Part shown: positions 12,513-21,638 of the stretch, one piece after another
Numbering within the stretch: the first letter of the stretch is position 1
Layout of the letters: the number at the start of each line of letters is the position of its first letter
NCBI RefSeq assembly: GCF_900142295.1
Contig: NZ_FSRL01000001.1
Span: 372,001 to 436,000, forward strand
Reading direction: 5' to 3'
Source: Vannielia litorea
Lineage (GTDB): Bacteria > Pseudomonadota > Alphaproteobacteria > Rhodobacterales > Rhodobacteraceae
Length of the DNA: 64,000 nucleotides
Notes under the pieces: model-generated
The model's database searches: none
What the model was told of the DNA's origin: nothing
The model's input: only the letters and a program-made list of their open reading frames with translations
Program-made: the position numbers and the translations under genes

Positions 12513-13385
12513 TCAGTCGCGGCTAATCCACTGGTTCAGGCGTTTTGAGAGCCCACGGCTAAGCGCCCGGGCAAGTCCCGGCAGGCCGCGCCGTATCAGC
12601 GGCTTCACTTCCGCGCCGCTTCCGCCCAGGGTTCTGTCGGCGGCCAGAAGAGCTTCGAGCTGATGATACACGGGGGGACCCAAGATCGTCTTGATCCGAC
12701 TGAATTTCCGTTTCCGGTTTATAGTTTCTACGTGGCGATGCAGCCGCGGTAGATGCAGGATGCGAGGCGCGGCGAACTGTTCCGTATAAGCCTCGAGCAA
12801 CTCGATGGTCATGAAATTGTATTCATCCGGCAAGACCCACAACCGCAGATCGGACTCGTAAACGCAGGCACGAAAGACGGGTTGGTCGCGGTCCAGCCCA
12901 CTCGTCTGCAAAGTGGTGACCACCCTTTCTGCCAGTGCACTCACCCGGGGATCCTTGCAAAAGGCCAAGACACCGGTGTTCAGTTGCGGAAAGGCTGCCG
13001 GCAGCGGTTCTGCGAGGTTACTCACTGCCACCTTCGAATTACGTCGGGGCTCATGGGCAGCGGCAAGGTCGAAACGGTCAAGTACGCTGAAGACATCGTT
13101 CATCGGAGCGATGCAGAGCACATCCGCATCCAGCAGGATCGTCCTGTCGAACCGGCTGCGCTGCATCGCTTCGAATTTCGGGCGGAACCACGAGTTTTCC
13201 AGCGGAATAACCTGCGTGAAGATCTCTGCGGTGACCGGCTGGTCGCAGAACAGGTCTATTGGGTGGTCGGGGTGATGCAGCCGCAGGCTTTCGGCGGCGC
13301 GTAAGGCCAGCGGCACGTAGGCCGCACCGCTGACCGCAAAGACGAAGCCCTCTGAAGGCGGCCTCTTTGTATCTGTCGCATGCAT
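12513..13385 (-). CDS. GT-A fold glycosyltransferase-like protein (GT8-type)
   Basis: 290 residues. The N-terminal FAVSGAAYVPLALRAAESLRLHHP and the DxD motif in DRTILLDADVL resemble family 8 / nucleotide-diphospho-sugar transferases. LPQLNTGVLAF and the histidines of RILHLPRLHRH fit the later part of that fold. The ATG at 13385 follows the mdh stop by four bases; an upstream TTG overlapping mdh is less likely. Base composition is visibly less GC-rich than in the neighbours, with codons such as ATA, TTT and AAA more common, which suggests a different origin. Confidence 0.7.
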   Translation of the reverse strand: MHATDTKRPPSEGFVFAVSGAAYVPLALRAAESLRLHHPDHPIDLFCDQPVTAEIFTQVIPLENSWFRPKFEAMQRSRFDRTILLDADVLCIAPMNDVFSVLDRFDLAAAHEPRRNSKVAVSNLAEPLPAAFPQLNTGVLAFCKDPRVSALAERVVTTLQTSGLDRDQPVFRACVYESDLRLWVLPDEYNFMTIELLEAYTEQFAAPRILHLPRLHRHVETINRKRKFSRIKTILGPPVYHQLEALLAADRTLGGSGAEVKPLIRRGLPGLARALSRGLSKRLNQWISRD

Positions 13386-13389
13386 CAAG

Positions 13390-14376
<987 letters not shown>

Positions 14377-14495
14377 TTATCGCAGCACGCCTAGCCAATG
14401 GCATTGCGGCGTGCAAGGCTGCATTGCAGCGAGAATGCCGCAAACGCAAGCGCGGCCGGCGAGGAAAGGGCAGGGGATGCAAGGAGTTGGCGGCC

Positions 14496-15248
14496 ATGTG
14501 GCCTGATCCCTGGGTCATGGCCGTGGCGGTGCCCGCGGTGATCTTTGCCGGTGTGTCCAAGGGCGGCTTCGGCTCCGGCGCGGCCTTTGCCGCAGCCCCG
14601 ATTCTCGCCCTGGCGATCGACCCGCGCATGGCCGTGGGGCTGATGCTCCCTCTCCTGATGCTGATCGACGTCTTCACCCTCAGGAGCTTCTGGAAGCAGT
14701 GGCACGGCCCCTCGGCCCTCGCGCTCTGCCTCGGCTCCCTGCCGGGCATCGGCCTTGCCATCTGGCTCTTCCAGGTTGCCAACGCCGATACCTTCCGGCT
14801 CCTCATCGGCGCGATCGCCATTGCCTTCGTCATCTACCAGCTCGCACGTAGCCGGGGCTGGCTGAAGATCCCCGACAGGCCCTACGACCCGGTGGCGGGC
14901 GGCATTGCGGGTGCGGTGGCGGGCTTTACCAGCTTCATCAGCCATGCCGGCGGGCCGCCGGTGGCTGCCTTCCTGCTCGCGCAGGGCATGGGCAAGACGA
15001 CCTACCAGGCGACGAGCGTCATCGTCTTCTGGGCGATCAACCTGCTCAAGTTCATCCCCTACGCGGCCCTGGGCATCTTCACCCGCGAGACCATCGTGCT
15101 CGACCTCTGGCTCGCGCCGGCCGCGATACTCGGCGCCTGGCTGGGCGTGAAGGCGCATCACGTCGTGCCCGAAAGGCCCTTCTTTGCGCTCACCTATGTT
15201 CTGCTCCTGCTGACCGGGGGCAAGCTGATCTGGGATGCGCTGACCTGA
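14496..15248 (+). CDS. TauE/SafE (TSUP) family permease
   Basis: 250 residues with about eight hydrophobic segments in the two-repeat TSUP arrangement: FAGVSKGGFGSG in the first half and FTSFISHAGGPPVAAFLL in the second are the diagnostic motifs. Family members move sulfite, sulfoacetate or other small organosulfur anions across the inner membrane. The ATG at 14496 has AAGGAG nine bases upstream. It is divergent from mdh. The substrate cannot be inferred, though a sulfotransferase lies in the nearby sdh operon. Confidence 0.88.
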   Translation: MWPDPWVMAVAVPAVIFAGVSKGGFGSGAAFAAAPILALAIDPRMAVGLMLPLLMLIDVFTLRSFWKQWHGPSALALCLGSLPGIGLAIWLFQVANADTFRLLIGAIAIAFVIYQLARSRGWLKIPDRPYDPVAGGIAGAVAGFTSFISHAGGPPVAAFLLAQGMGKTTYQATSVIVFWAINLLKFIPYAALGIFTRETIVLDLWLAPAAILGAWLGVKAHHVVPERPFFALTYVLLLLTGGKLIWDALT

Positions 15249-15278
15249 AGCAGCGCATCCGCGCGGTCTGCCCCGGTG

Positions 15279-15587
15279 TCAGGCGTCCTTCTCGCCGGCC
15301 GGAATGAGCGTTTCCTCCACCAGTTCAAAGGCCTTGCCCGAGGCCACGAGGCAGGTGATGCCGTTTGGCGCGGTCACCGTCACGGTCCAGGTGCCGCTCT
15401 CGAGGTTGGCGAAGGTCTCCACCACCTGGTTGTTGGCCCCCAGCCCGATCGCCTGGCGGCTCTCGCCATACCCGTCTGCAAGGCGGGCCACCACCTTGGC
15501 CCGGTCGGCGCAGTTGCGGTTCTGGGCCTCGGCCCCGGATGCGGCAAGGCAGGCAAGGCCCGCCGCGATGAAGAGAAGTTCTTTCAT
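15279..15587 (-). CDS. Small secreted protein
   Basis: 102 residues beginning with a signal peptide (MKELLFIAAGLACLAASGAEAQ). The mature part has two cysteines (NRNCADR and GITCLVA) and a strand-rich segment (TWTVTVTAPNG). I do not know its function; similar short exported proteins are common in Rhodobacteraceae. It is convergent with the TSUP permease gene. Confidence 0.65.
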   Translation of the reverse strand: MKELLFIAAGLACLAASGAEAQNRNCADRAKVVARLADGYGESRQAIGLGANNQVVETFANLESGTWTVTVTAPNGITCLVASGKAFELVEETLIPAGEKDA

Positions 15588-15918
15588 GGTCCAAACCCTT
15601 TTTGACAGCATGGCCCCATGTCGGGCGTGCCCGGCTTTGCCGGTGGCATGGGAGGCGCATTCGGCGCCGGTCCTTCACGGTCGGACTGATTTTTGCCGCT
15701 TTGCCCGGCAGCCCTGCCAGCCACGGCCCTCCAGTCGCCCGACTCTGCCTGAATGCTGCCGCCGATCGGTGTGCATCTGGTTAACGGCGCGGCGGGTGCC
15801 GTAACGGCCGAGTTCCGCGAGTTCGAAAATTGCGTGCTTGCGGGTATTTCCGGAAATCATCTTGCGCGGCGGCGCAGCATTTGTTCTTTCTGCACCTGCA
15901 ACCGACCGGAGAGAATCA
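15588..15918. other. Intergenic region before the malyl-CoA lyase-like gene
   Basis: About 330 bases with no convincing gene. It must hold the promoter of the downstream operon. The only structured element I see is the palindrome at 15846-15857. A 23-codon Gly-rich frame from 15618 has no ribosome-binding site and was not called. Confidence 0.6.
15846..15857. promoter_or_regulatory. Candidate operator palindrome
   Basis: Perfect 12-bp palindrome ATTTCCGGAAAT, 61 bases upstream of the mcl2 start codon, in an otherwise mixed-composition promoter region. Confidence 0.45.
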
Positions 15919-16785
15919 ATGCCCGCCACCCGTCCGTATCGCTCGCTGCTCTACATTCCCGGCTCCAAGCCCCGTGCGCTGGAAAAGGCCGCGACCCTGC
16001 CCTGCGACGCGATCATCTTCGACCTCGAAGATGCGGTGACGGCCGAGGCCAAGGACGAAGCCCGTGCGCTTCTGGCCGACACGCTCCCGACAGCCGACTA
16101 CGGCCCCCGCGCCCGCATCGTCCGCGTCAACGGCGCCGACACGCCATGGGGCGCCGCCGATCTCGAGGCCATCTGCCCGGTGGCGCCCGACGCGATCCTG
16201 CTGCCCAAGGTCGGCCATGCCGACGAGATCGCGGCGGTCAAGGCCAGGCTGGATGCCGCCGGCGCCAGCGCCACCCGGGTCTGGGCGATGATGGAAACGC
16301 CGCTGGGCATCTTCAACGCCCTCTCCATCGCTCAGGCTCCCGGCATGGGAGGCTTCGTGATGGGCACCAACGACCTCGCCAAGGAGCTGAACTGCCGCCC
16401 CCGTGCCGACCGTTTGCCGATGATGTTCGCGCTCCAGCACTGCCTCATGGCCGCCCGCGCCGCCGGGATCGTGGCCATCGACGGGGTGTACAATGCCTTC
16501 AAGGACGACGACGGCCTGAAGGCCGAGTGCGAGCAGGGCCGTGACCTCGGGTTCGACGGCAAGAGCCTGATCCACCCCGCCCAGCTCGAGATCACCAACG
16601 CCGCCTTCGCCCCCTCCGAGAGCGAGATCGACCTCGCTCGTCGCCAGATCGCGGCCTTCGAGGCGGTCGAGGCGAGCGGGCAGGGGGTTGCCGTGGTCGA
16701 TGGCCGGATCGTGGAGAACCTCCACATCGAAACCGCCCGCGCCACGCTCGCCAGGGCCGAGGCCATTGCGGCCCTGACCGAATGA
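15919..16785 (+). CDS. mcl2: CitE-like HpcH/HpaI lyase, probable (3S)-malyl-CoA thioesterase
   Basis: 288 residues of the CitE/malyl-CoA lyase TIM-barrel family. Visible are SLLYIPGSKP, the acidic FDLEDAV (Asp35-Asp38), the Mg2+ ligand Glu in MMETPLG, the MGTNDLAKEL motif and KSLIHPAQ. Length and sequence style fit the short Mcl2 paralog known from Rhodobacter sphaeroides, which hydrolyses malyl-CoA to malate, rather than the longer Mcl1 lyase; this is inference from family knowledge. GGAGAG precedes the ATG. It sits upstream of nnrU, a DUF1737 gene and mch, so it probably acts with mesaconyl-CoA hydratase in the EMC pathway. Confidence 0.8.
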   Translation: MPATRPYRSLLYIPGSKPRALEKAATLPCDAIIFDLEDAVTAEAKDEARALLADTLPTADYGPRARIVRVNGADTPWGAADLEAICPVAPDAILLPKVGHADEIAAVKARLDAAGASATRVWAMMETPLGIFNALSIAQAPGMGGFVMGTNDLAKELNCRPRADRLPMMFALQHCLMAARAAGIVAIDGVYNAFKDDDGLKAECEQGRDLGFDGKSLIHPAQLEITNAAFAPSESEIDLARRQIAAFEAVEASGQGVAVVDGRIVENLHIETARATLARAEAIAALTE

Positions 16786-16790
16786 GGGCA

Positions 16791-16812
16791 AAGTGAACTT
16801 TACGGTTCACTT
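16791..16812. promoter_or_regulatory. Perfect 22-bp inverted repeat between mcl2 and nnrU
   Basis: Arms AAGTGAAC and GTTCACTT (8 bp each) flank a 6-base spacer, starting 5 bases past the mcl2 stop and ending 15 bases before nnrU. The shape fits a TetR-type operator or an mRNA hairpin; no T-run follows. Confidence 0.6.
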
Positions 16813-16827
16813 GTTGAGGATACCCCT

Positions 16828-17388
16828 ATGGCACTCCCGCTCACCCTTCTGATTGCCGGTCTGGCGCTCTGGTGGCTCGCCCACCTCTTCAAGCGCATCG
16901 CGCCCGAGCGCCGCGCGGCCATGGGCAACGGCGGGCGCGGGGCCGTGGCGCTGGCGCTCATTGCCTCCATCGTCCTGATGACCTTCGGCATCCGCACCGC
17001 CGATGCCTCCCCCGACCTCTGGTATCCGCCCCATTGGCTGCGGCACCTGAACAACCTGCTGGTGCTGATCGCGCTCTATTTCACCTCGCCCGGCCCGTCC
17101 AAGGGGGCTCTCTTCTACAAGATGCGCCACCCCATGCTCTTCGGTTTCGCGCTCTGGGCCTTCGCGCACCTTCTGGTCAACGGCGACCTCGCCACCATGA
17201 TCCTCTTCGGCGGCCTGCTGGCCTGGGCCCTTGCCGAGATGGTCGTCATCAACCGCGCCGAGCCCGAGTGGGCCCCGCCGCCGAAAGGCTCCATCGCCAA
17301 GGATGCGATGTTCCTGGCGATCTCCGTCCTCCTCCTCGGCCTCATCGGCTGGATCCACGGCCTCCTCGGCTACCCCGTGTTTGGATAA
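16828..17388 (+). CDS. NnrU family membrane protein
   Basis: 186 residues with about five hydrophobic segments. The KMRHPMLFGFALWAFAHLLVNGD motif region and the trailing FGGLLAWALAEM are typical of NnrU, a membrane family first linked to nitric-oxide metabolism but also widespread in non-denitrifiers, with no settled activity. No nor or nir genes are near, so a denitrification role is not supported here. GAGGA lies 8 bases before the ATG. It appears to be the second gene of an mcl2-nnrU-DUF1737-mch operon. Confidence 0.85.
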   Translation: MALPLTLLIAGLALWWLAHLFKRIAPERRAAMGNGGRGAVALALIASIVLMTFGIRTADASPDLWYPPHWLRHLNNLLVLIALYFTSPGPSKGALFYKMRHPMLFGFALWAFAHLLVNGDLATMILFGGLLAWALAEMVVINRAEPEWAPPPKGSIAKDAMFLAISVLLLGLIGWIHGLLGYPVFG

Positions 17389-17405
17389 CCCCCAATAGGC
17401 ACAGC

Positions 17406-17609
17406 ATGAAACTCTATCGCTTTCTCACCGAAGACGACACATCCGCCTTCTGCCACAAGGTCACCGCCGCGCTGAACAAGGGCTGGGTGCTCCACGGCGA
17501 CCCGCAATACAGCTTCGATGCGTCCAACGGCGTCATGCGCTGCGGCCAGGCCGTGGTGAAGGAGGTCGAGGGCACCTACACGCCCGACACCAGGCTGGGG
17601 GAGCACTGA
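17406..17609 (+). CDS. DUF1737 small protein
   Basis: 67 residues; MKLYRFLTEDDTSAFCHKVT, LNKGWVLHGDPQY and MRCGQAVVKE are the DUF1737 signature. No function is established. It is 17 bases from nnrU and its stop overlaps the mch start by one base, so it is translationally coupled to mesaconyl-CoA hydratase. Confidence 0.8.
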   Translation: MKLYRFLTEDDTSAFCHKVTAALNKGWVLHGDPQYSFDASNGVMRCGQAVVKEVEGTYTPDTRLGEH

Positions 17610-18643
17610 TGTCGAAAACCAACGCGGGCCGGTTCTTTGAAGACTACGCACTCGGCGAAGTGATCCGTCACGCCGTGCCGCGCACCCTGGCCGAGGGCGA
17701 GCGGGCGCTCTACCACGCGCTCTACCCGGCCCGCCACGCGCTGCACTCCTCCGATGCCTTCGCCGGCGCCTGCGGCCTCGACGGCTCCCCGCTCGACGAT
17801 CTCATCACCTTTCACGTGGTCTTCGGCAAGACCGTCCCCGACATCTCCCTGAACGCCGTCGCCAATCTCGGATATGCCGAGGGCCGCTGGCTGAAGCCGG
17901 TCTATCCCGGCGACACGCTCAGCGCCGAGTCCGAGGTGATCGGGCTGAAGCAAAACTCCAACGGCACGTCGGGCCTTGTCTATGTCCGCACCACCGGGCG
18001 CGACCAGACCGGCGAGCCGGTGCTGGACTACGTGCGCTGGGTGATGGTGCGCAAAGGCAATCTCGAGGCCCCCGCACCCGACACCACGATCCCCGATCTC
18101 GCTAAGGTCGTGGCGCCGGAGGATCTGGTGATCCCCGATGGCCTCAGCTTTGCCGATTACGACTTCACCGCCGCCGGCGAGCCCCATCGCTGGGGCGACT
18201 ATGCCAAGGGCGAGGTGATCGACCACGTCGATGGCTCCACGATCGAGGAGGCCGAGCACATGCTGGCCACCCGGCTCTGGCAGAACACCGCCAAGGTGCA
18301 TTTCGACGCCACCTTCCGCGAAGACGGCAAGCGGCTGATCTACGGCGGCCACGTGATCTCGATGGCTCGCGCGCTCTCCTTCAACGGCCTCGCCAACGCG
18401 CAGATGCTGGTGGCGATCAACGGCGGCGCCCATGCCAACCCCTGCTTTGCGGGCGACACGCTGCGCGCCTGGACCGAGGTGCTCGATGCCGCGCCCCTGA
18501 CCGATGACATCGGCGCCCTCCGCCTGCGCCTCGTGGCCGTGAAGGGGCCAGAAGCCCTTGCCGGAGACCTCAAGGGCGAAGACGGCAGGTATCTGCCCCA
18601 CGTGCTCCTCGATCTCGATTACTGGGCGCTCATGCCGCGATGA
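17609..18643 (+). CDS. mch: Mesaconyl-CoA hydratase (MaoC family)
   Basis: Hydrates mesaconyl-C1-CoA to beta-methylmalyl-CoA in the ethylmalonyl-CoA pathway. 344 residues, the length of the characterised R. sphaeroides enzyme, with two hot-dog domains. Visible: ALHSSDAFAGACGLDGSPLDD, ITFHVVFGKTVPDISLNAVANLGYA in the first half, and GGHVISMARALSFNGLANA in the second. The start overlaps the preceding stop (TGATG). Its presence beside mcl2, with ccr and ecm elsewhere in the window, supports the EMC assignment. Confidence 0.92.
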   Translation: MSKTNAGRFFEDYALGEVIRHAVPRTLAEGERALYHALYPARHALHSSDAFAGACGLDGSPLDDLITFHVVFGKTVPDISLNAVANLGYAEGRWLKPVYPGDTLSAESEVIGLKQNSNGTSGLVYVRTTGRDQTGEPVLDYVRWVMVRKGNLEAPAPDTTIPDLAKVVAPEDLVIPDGLSFADYDFTAAGEPHRWGDYAKGEVIDHVDGSTIEEAEHMLATRLWQNTAKVHFDATFREDGKRLIYGGHVISMARALSFNGLANAQMLVAINGGAHANPCFAGDTLRAWTEVLDAAPLTDDIGALRLRLVAVKGPEALAGDLKGEDGRYLPHVLLDLDYWALMPR

Positions 18644-18692
18644 GCCCGCCCGCCCGCTGCGACCTGTGACGACGGAAGGGAGGCTTGCATTT

Positions 18693-18702
18693 TGTGATCA
18701 CA
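18693..18702. promoter_or_regulatory. Operator-like palindrome, sdh promoter site 1
   Basis: TGTGATCACA, identical to the suc sites, 209 bases before sdhC. It shares the 21-bp pairing with the next site. Confidence 0.75.
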
Positions 18703-18713
18703 AGTCGAAAAAC

Positions 18714-18723
18714 TGTGATCACA
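18714..18723. promoter_or_regulatory. Operator-like palindrome, sdh promoter site 2
   Basis: Second TGTGATCACA, offset 21 bp from site 1. GTTAGC follows 18 bases downstream at 18742, as it does 16 bases after the suc pair. The rest of the 5' region to 18911 shows no convincing gene. Confidence 0.75.
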
Positions 18724-18911
18724 ACGCCGAAAAAACCTTCTGTTAGCGCCCGAACTGCGGCGCTTTATCATCGGTTTAGCCCGTGACTCGGCGGTTGAAA
18801 AATGCAAATGGAAAGACGCAGCACGCCTGCGCGGCCCGTCCGCGTGGCACGCCACCCAATGCGCCGCGCCCCGGCTCCGCCGCCCGGCCCGCGCCCTACA
18901 GGAGAGCGTTC

Positions 18912-19298
18912 ATGGCAGATATGAACCGGGACCGCCCGCTTTCGCCCTTCATGATCGGCCCGTATTACCGGCCCCAGATCACCTCGATCTCCTCGATCAT
19001 GGTGCGCATCACCGGAATCGTGTCCTTCGGCACCGCCTTCCTGGTGGTCTGCTGGCTGCTCGCGGCGGCCTTCTCCGAGCCCGCCTTCGACCGGATCAAC
19101 TGGCTGATGACCAGCTTCATCGGCGACATCATCATGGTCCTCGCCAGCTGGGCCATCTGGTATCACATGCTCGGTCGGCTTCGGCACGTGATCTGGGACT
19201 TCGGCTACTGCCTCGAGGTTCCGATCTCCGAGAAGATGGGCTGGGGCATGTTCATCGGCGCCACCGTGCTGGCGCTCTTCACGGCCATCGTGGTGTAA
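18912..19298 (+). CDS. sdhC: Succinate dehydrogenase cytochrome b556 subunit
   Basis: Membrane anchor that, with SdhD, holds heme b and the quinone site of complex II. 128 residues with three transmembrane helices. RPLSPFMIGPYYRPQITSISSIMVRITG is the N-terminal family signature; the heme-ligand region is WYHMLGRLRHVIWD in helix 2. GGAGAG precedes the ATG at 18912. An upstream in-frame extension from 18783 would read through the leader and is low-complexity, so it is not used. First gene of the sdh operon. Confidence 0.95.
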   Translation: MADMNRDRPLSPFMIGPYYRPQITSISSIMVRITGIVSFGTAFLVVCWLLAAAFSEPAFDRINWLMTSFIGDIIMVLASWAIWYHMLGRLRHVIWDFGYCLEVPISEKMGWGMFIGATVLALFTAIVV

Positions 19299-19310
19299 GG
19301 GAGAGACACG

Positions 19311-19682
19311 ATGAAATTCGTCACCGACCGCAAGCGCGCCACCGGCCTCGGCTCCGGCTCCGCAGGCACCCGCCACCACTGGCAGATGATGGCGAGCTCG
19401 CTCGCCCTCGTGGTGCTGGTGCCGCTCTTCGTCTTCACCTTCGGCGCCGCGCTGGGCCGTGGCCATGCCGACGTGCAGAGCTTCATCGCCAACCCCTTCG
19501 TCGCGCTGGTGCTGGGCATCGGCCTGACCGCCGGGCTGCTGCACTTCAAGATGGAGATCGACGAGGCGGTGGAGGACTACGTTCACGGGGTCAAGGGCAA
19601 GCTCACGCTGATCGCCGTCAGCGCCGCCACCTGGGTGCTGATCGCCGCCGGCCTGCTGGCGCTGCTGAAGCTGGCGCTCTGA
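19311..19682 (+). CDS. sdhD: Succinate dehydrogenase membrane anchor subunit
   Basis: 123 residues with three transmembrane helices. RKRATGLGSGSAGTRHHWQ at the N-terminus is characteristic of alphaproteobacterial SdhD, and HFKMEIDEAVEDYVHG between helices 2 and 3 lies near the quinone/heme site. It begins 12 bases after sdhC, with GGAGAGA upstream. It pairs with SdhC to anchor SdhA-SdhB to the inner membrane. Confidence 0.94.
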   Translation: MKFVTDRKRATGLGSGSAGTRHHWQMMASSLALVVLVPLFVFTFGAALGRGHADVQSFIANPFVALVLGIGLTAGLLHFKMEIDEAVEDYVHGVKGKLTLIAVSAATWVLIAAGLLALLKLAL

Positions 19683-19792
19683 GCCGCGCCGCCCCCAAGA
19701 CCTGACGGAAGGCCCCGTCGCAACGCCGGCCTTCCCCCACGACCAGAGAGACGCGAGAGCGCCCAGGCCAGACGCAAGGGACGAACGAGACC

Positions 19793-21598
19793 ATGGCAGC
19801 TTACGAATACGAGACGCATACCTATGACGTGGTGGTTGTGGGCGCCGGGGGCTCCGGCCTCCGGGCGACCCTCGGCATGGCCGAGCAGGGGCTGAAGACG
19901 GCCTGCGTCACCAAGGTCTTCCCGACCCGCTCGCACACCGTCGCAGCCCAGGGCGGCATCGCGGCCTCGCTCTCCAACATGGGCCCCGACCACTGGCAGT
20001 GGCACATGTATGATACCGTGAAGGGCTCCGACTGGCTGGGCGACACCGACGCGATGGAATATCTCGCCCGCGAGGCGCCCAAGGCGGTCTACGAGCTGGA
20101 GCACTACGGCGTGCCCTTTTCCCGCACCGAGGAAGGCAAGATCTACCAGCGCCCCTTCGGCGGCCACACCACCGAGTTCGGCGAGGGCCCGCCCGTGCAG
20201 CGCACCTGCGCCGCCGCCGACCGCACCGGCCACGCCATCCTGCACACGCTCTATGGCCAGTCGCTCAAGCACAACGCCGAGTTCTACATCGAGTATTTCG
20301 CCATCGACCTGATCATGGGCGAGGACGGCGCCTGCCAGGGCGTGGTCTGCTGGAAGCTCGATGACGGCACGATCCACGTCTTCCGCGCCAAGATGGTTGT
20401 GCTGGCGACCGGCGGTTATGGCCGCGCCTACTTTTCCGCCACCTCCGCCCACACCTGCACCGGCGACGGCGGCGGCATGGCCGCCCGCGCGGGCCTGCCG
20501 CTGCAAGACATGGAGTTCGTCCAGTTCCACCCCACCGGCATCTACGGCTCGGGCTGCCTGATCACCGAGGGCGCGCGCGGCGAGGGCGGATATCTCACCA
20601 ACTCCGAGGGCGAGCGCTTCATGGAGCGCTACGCGCCCACCTACAAGGATCTCGCTTCGCGCGACGTGGTCAGCCGCTGCATGACCATGGAAATCCGTGA
20701 GGGCAGGGGCGTCGGCAAGGAGAAGGACCACATCTTCCTCCACCTCAACCACCTGCCGCCCGAGACCCTGGCCGAGCGCCTGCCCGGCATCTCCGAGAGC
20801 GCCCGCATCTTTGCCGGGGTGGACCTGACCAAGGAGCCGATCCCGGTGCTGCCGACCGTGCACTACAACATGGGCGGCATCCCCACGAACTACTGGGGCG
20901 AGGTGCTGAAGCCCACCGCCGACAACCCCGACGCCATCGCACCCGGCCTGATGGCCGTCGGCGAGGCCGGCTGCGCCAGCGTTCATGGCGCCAACCGGCT
21001 TGGGTCCAACAGCCTGATCGACCTCGTGGTCTTCGGCCGCGCCGCCGCGATCAAGGCGGCAGAGGTGGTGGACCCGAAATCGGCCAACCCCGACCTCAAC
21101 AAGGCCTCCGTCGAGGCCGCGCTCGACCGCTTCGACAAGCTGCGCAATGCCTCGGGCTCGATCCCCACTGCCGAGCTGCGCGACGAGATGCAGCGCACCA
21201 TGCAGGCCGACGCGGCGGTGTTCCGCACCGACAAGACCCTGGCCGAGGGCGTGGAGAAGATGAAGGCCGTTGCCGCCAAGATGGATGACATCAAGGTGAC
21301 CGACCGCTCGCTGATCTGGAACTCCGACCTGATGGAAACCCTCGAGCTGACCAACCTCATGCCCAACGCGCTCGCCACCATCGTCGGCGCCGAGGCCCGC
21401 AAGGAAAGCCGCGGCGCCCACGCCCACGAGGATTACCCCGACCGCGACGACGAGAACTGGCGCAAGCACTCTCTCGCCGCCGTCGAGGGCAACCAGGTGA
21501 CCCTCACCTATCGCCCCGTCCACCTCGACCCGCTGTCGACAGAGGCCGAAGGCGGCATCGACCTGAAGAAGATCGCGCCCAAGGCGCGGGTGTACTGA
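19793..21598 (+). CDS. sdhA: Succinate dehydrogenase flavoprotein subunit
   Basis: Oxidises succinate to fumarate with covalently bound FAD. 601 residues, standard length. Visible: dinucleotide motif GAGGSG at 17-22, His48 in [11 protein letters not shown] as the expected covalent flavin link, the active-site regions [23 protein letters not shown] and RDVVSR, and [11 protein letters not shown]. It is 110 bases after sdhD. A glycosyltransferase-like gene, a sulfotransferase and two lipoprotein genes separate it from sdhB. Confidence 0.97.
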   Translation: MAAYEYETHTYDVVVVGAGGSGLRATLGMAEQGLKTACVTKVFPTRSHTVAAQGGIAASLSNMGPDHWQWHMYDTVKGSDWLGDTDAMEYLAREAPKAVYELEHYGVPFSRTEEGKIYQRPFGGHTTEFGEGPPVQRTCAAADRTGHAILHTLYGQSLKHNAEFYIEYFAIDLIMGEDGACQGVVCWKLDDGTIHVFRAKMVVLATGGYGRAYFSATSAHTCTGDGGGMAARAGLPLQDMEFVQFHPTGIYGSGCLITEGARGEGGYLTNSEGERFMERYAPTYKDLASRDVVSRCMTMEIREGRGVGKEKDHIFLHLNHLPPETLAERLPGISESARIFAGVDLTKEPIPVLPTVHYNMGGIPTNYWGEVLKPTADNPDAIAPGLMAVGEAGCASVHGANRLGSNSLIDLVVFGRAAAIKAAEVVDPKSANPDLNKASVEAALDRFDKLRNASGSIPTAELRDEMQRTMQADAAVFRTDKTLAEGVEKMKAVAAKMDDIKVTDRSLIWNSDLMETLELTNLMPNALATIVGAEARKESRGAHAHEDYPDRDDENWRKHSLAAVEGNQVTLTYRPVHLDPLSTEAEGGIDLKKIAPKARVY

Positions 21599-21638
21599 GA
21601 CCCGTGCCACGGCGCACAGCCATATCCCGGTGGGCGGC

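Noticed and set aside
15618-15689. Gly-rich 23-codon frame in the gap before mcl2
   Set aside because: No ribosome-binding site and no similarity known to me; length is within chance.
18783-18911. N-terminal extension of sdhC
   Set aside because: Low-complexity Pro/Ala/Arg sequence with no family match. The ATG at 18912 has a good ribosome-binding site and begins the SdhC signature.
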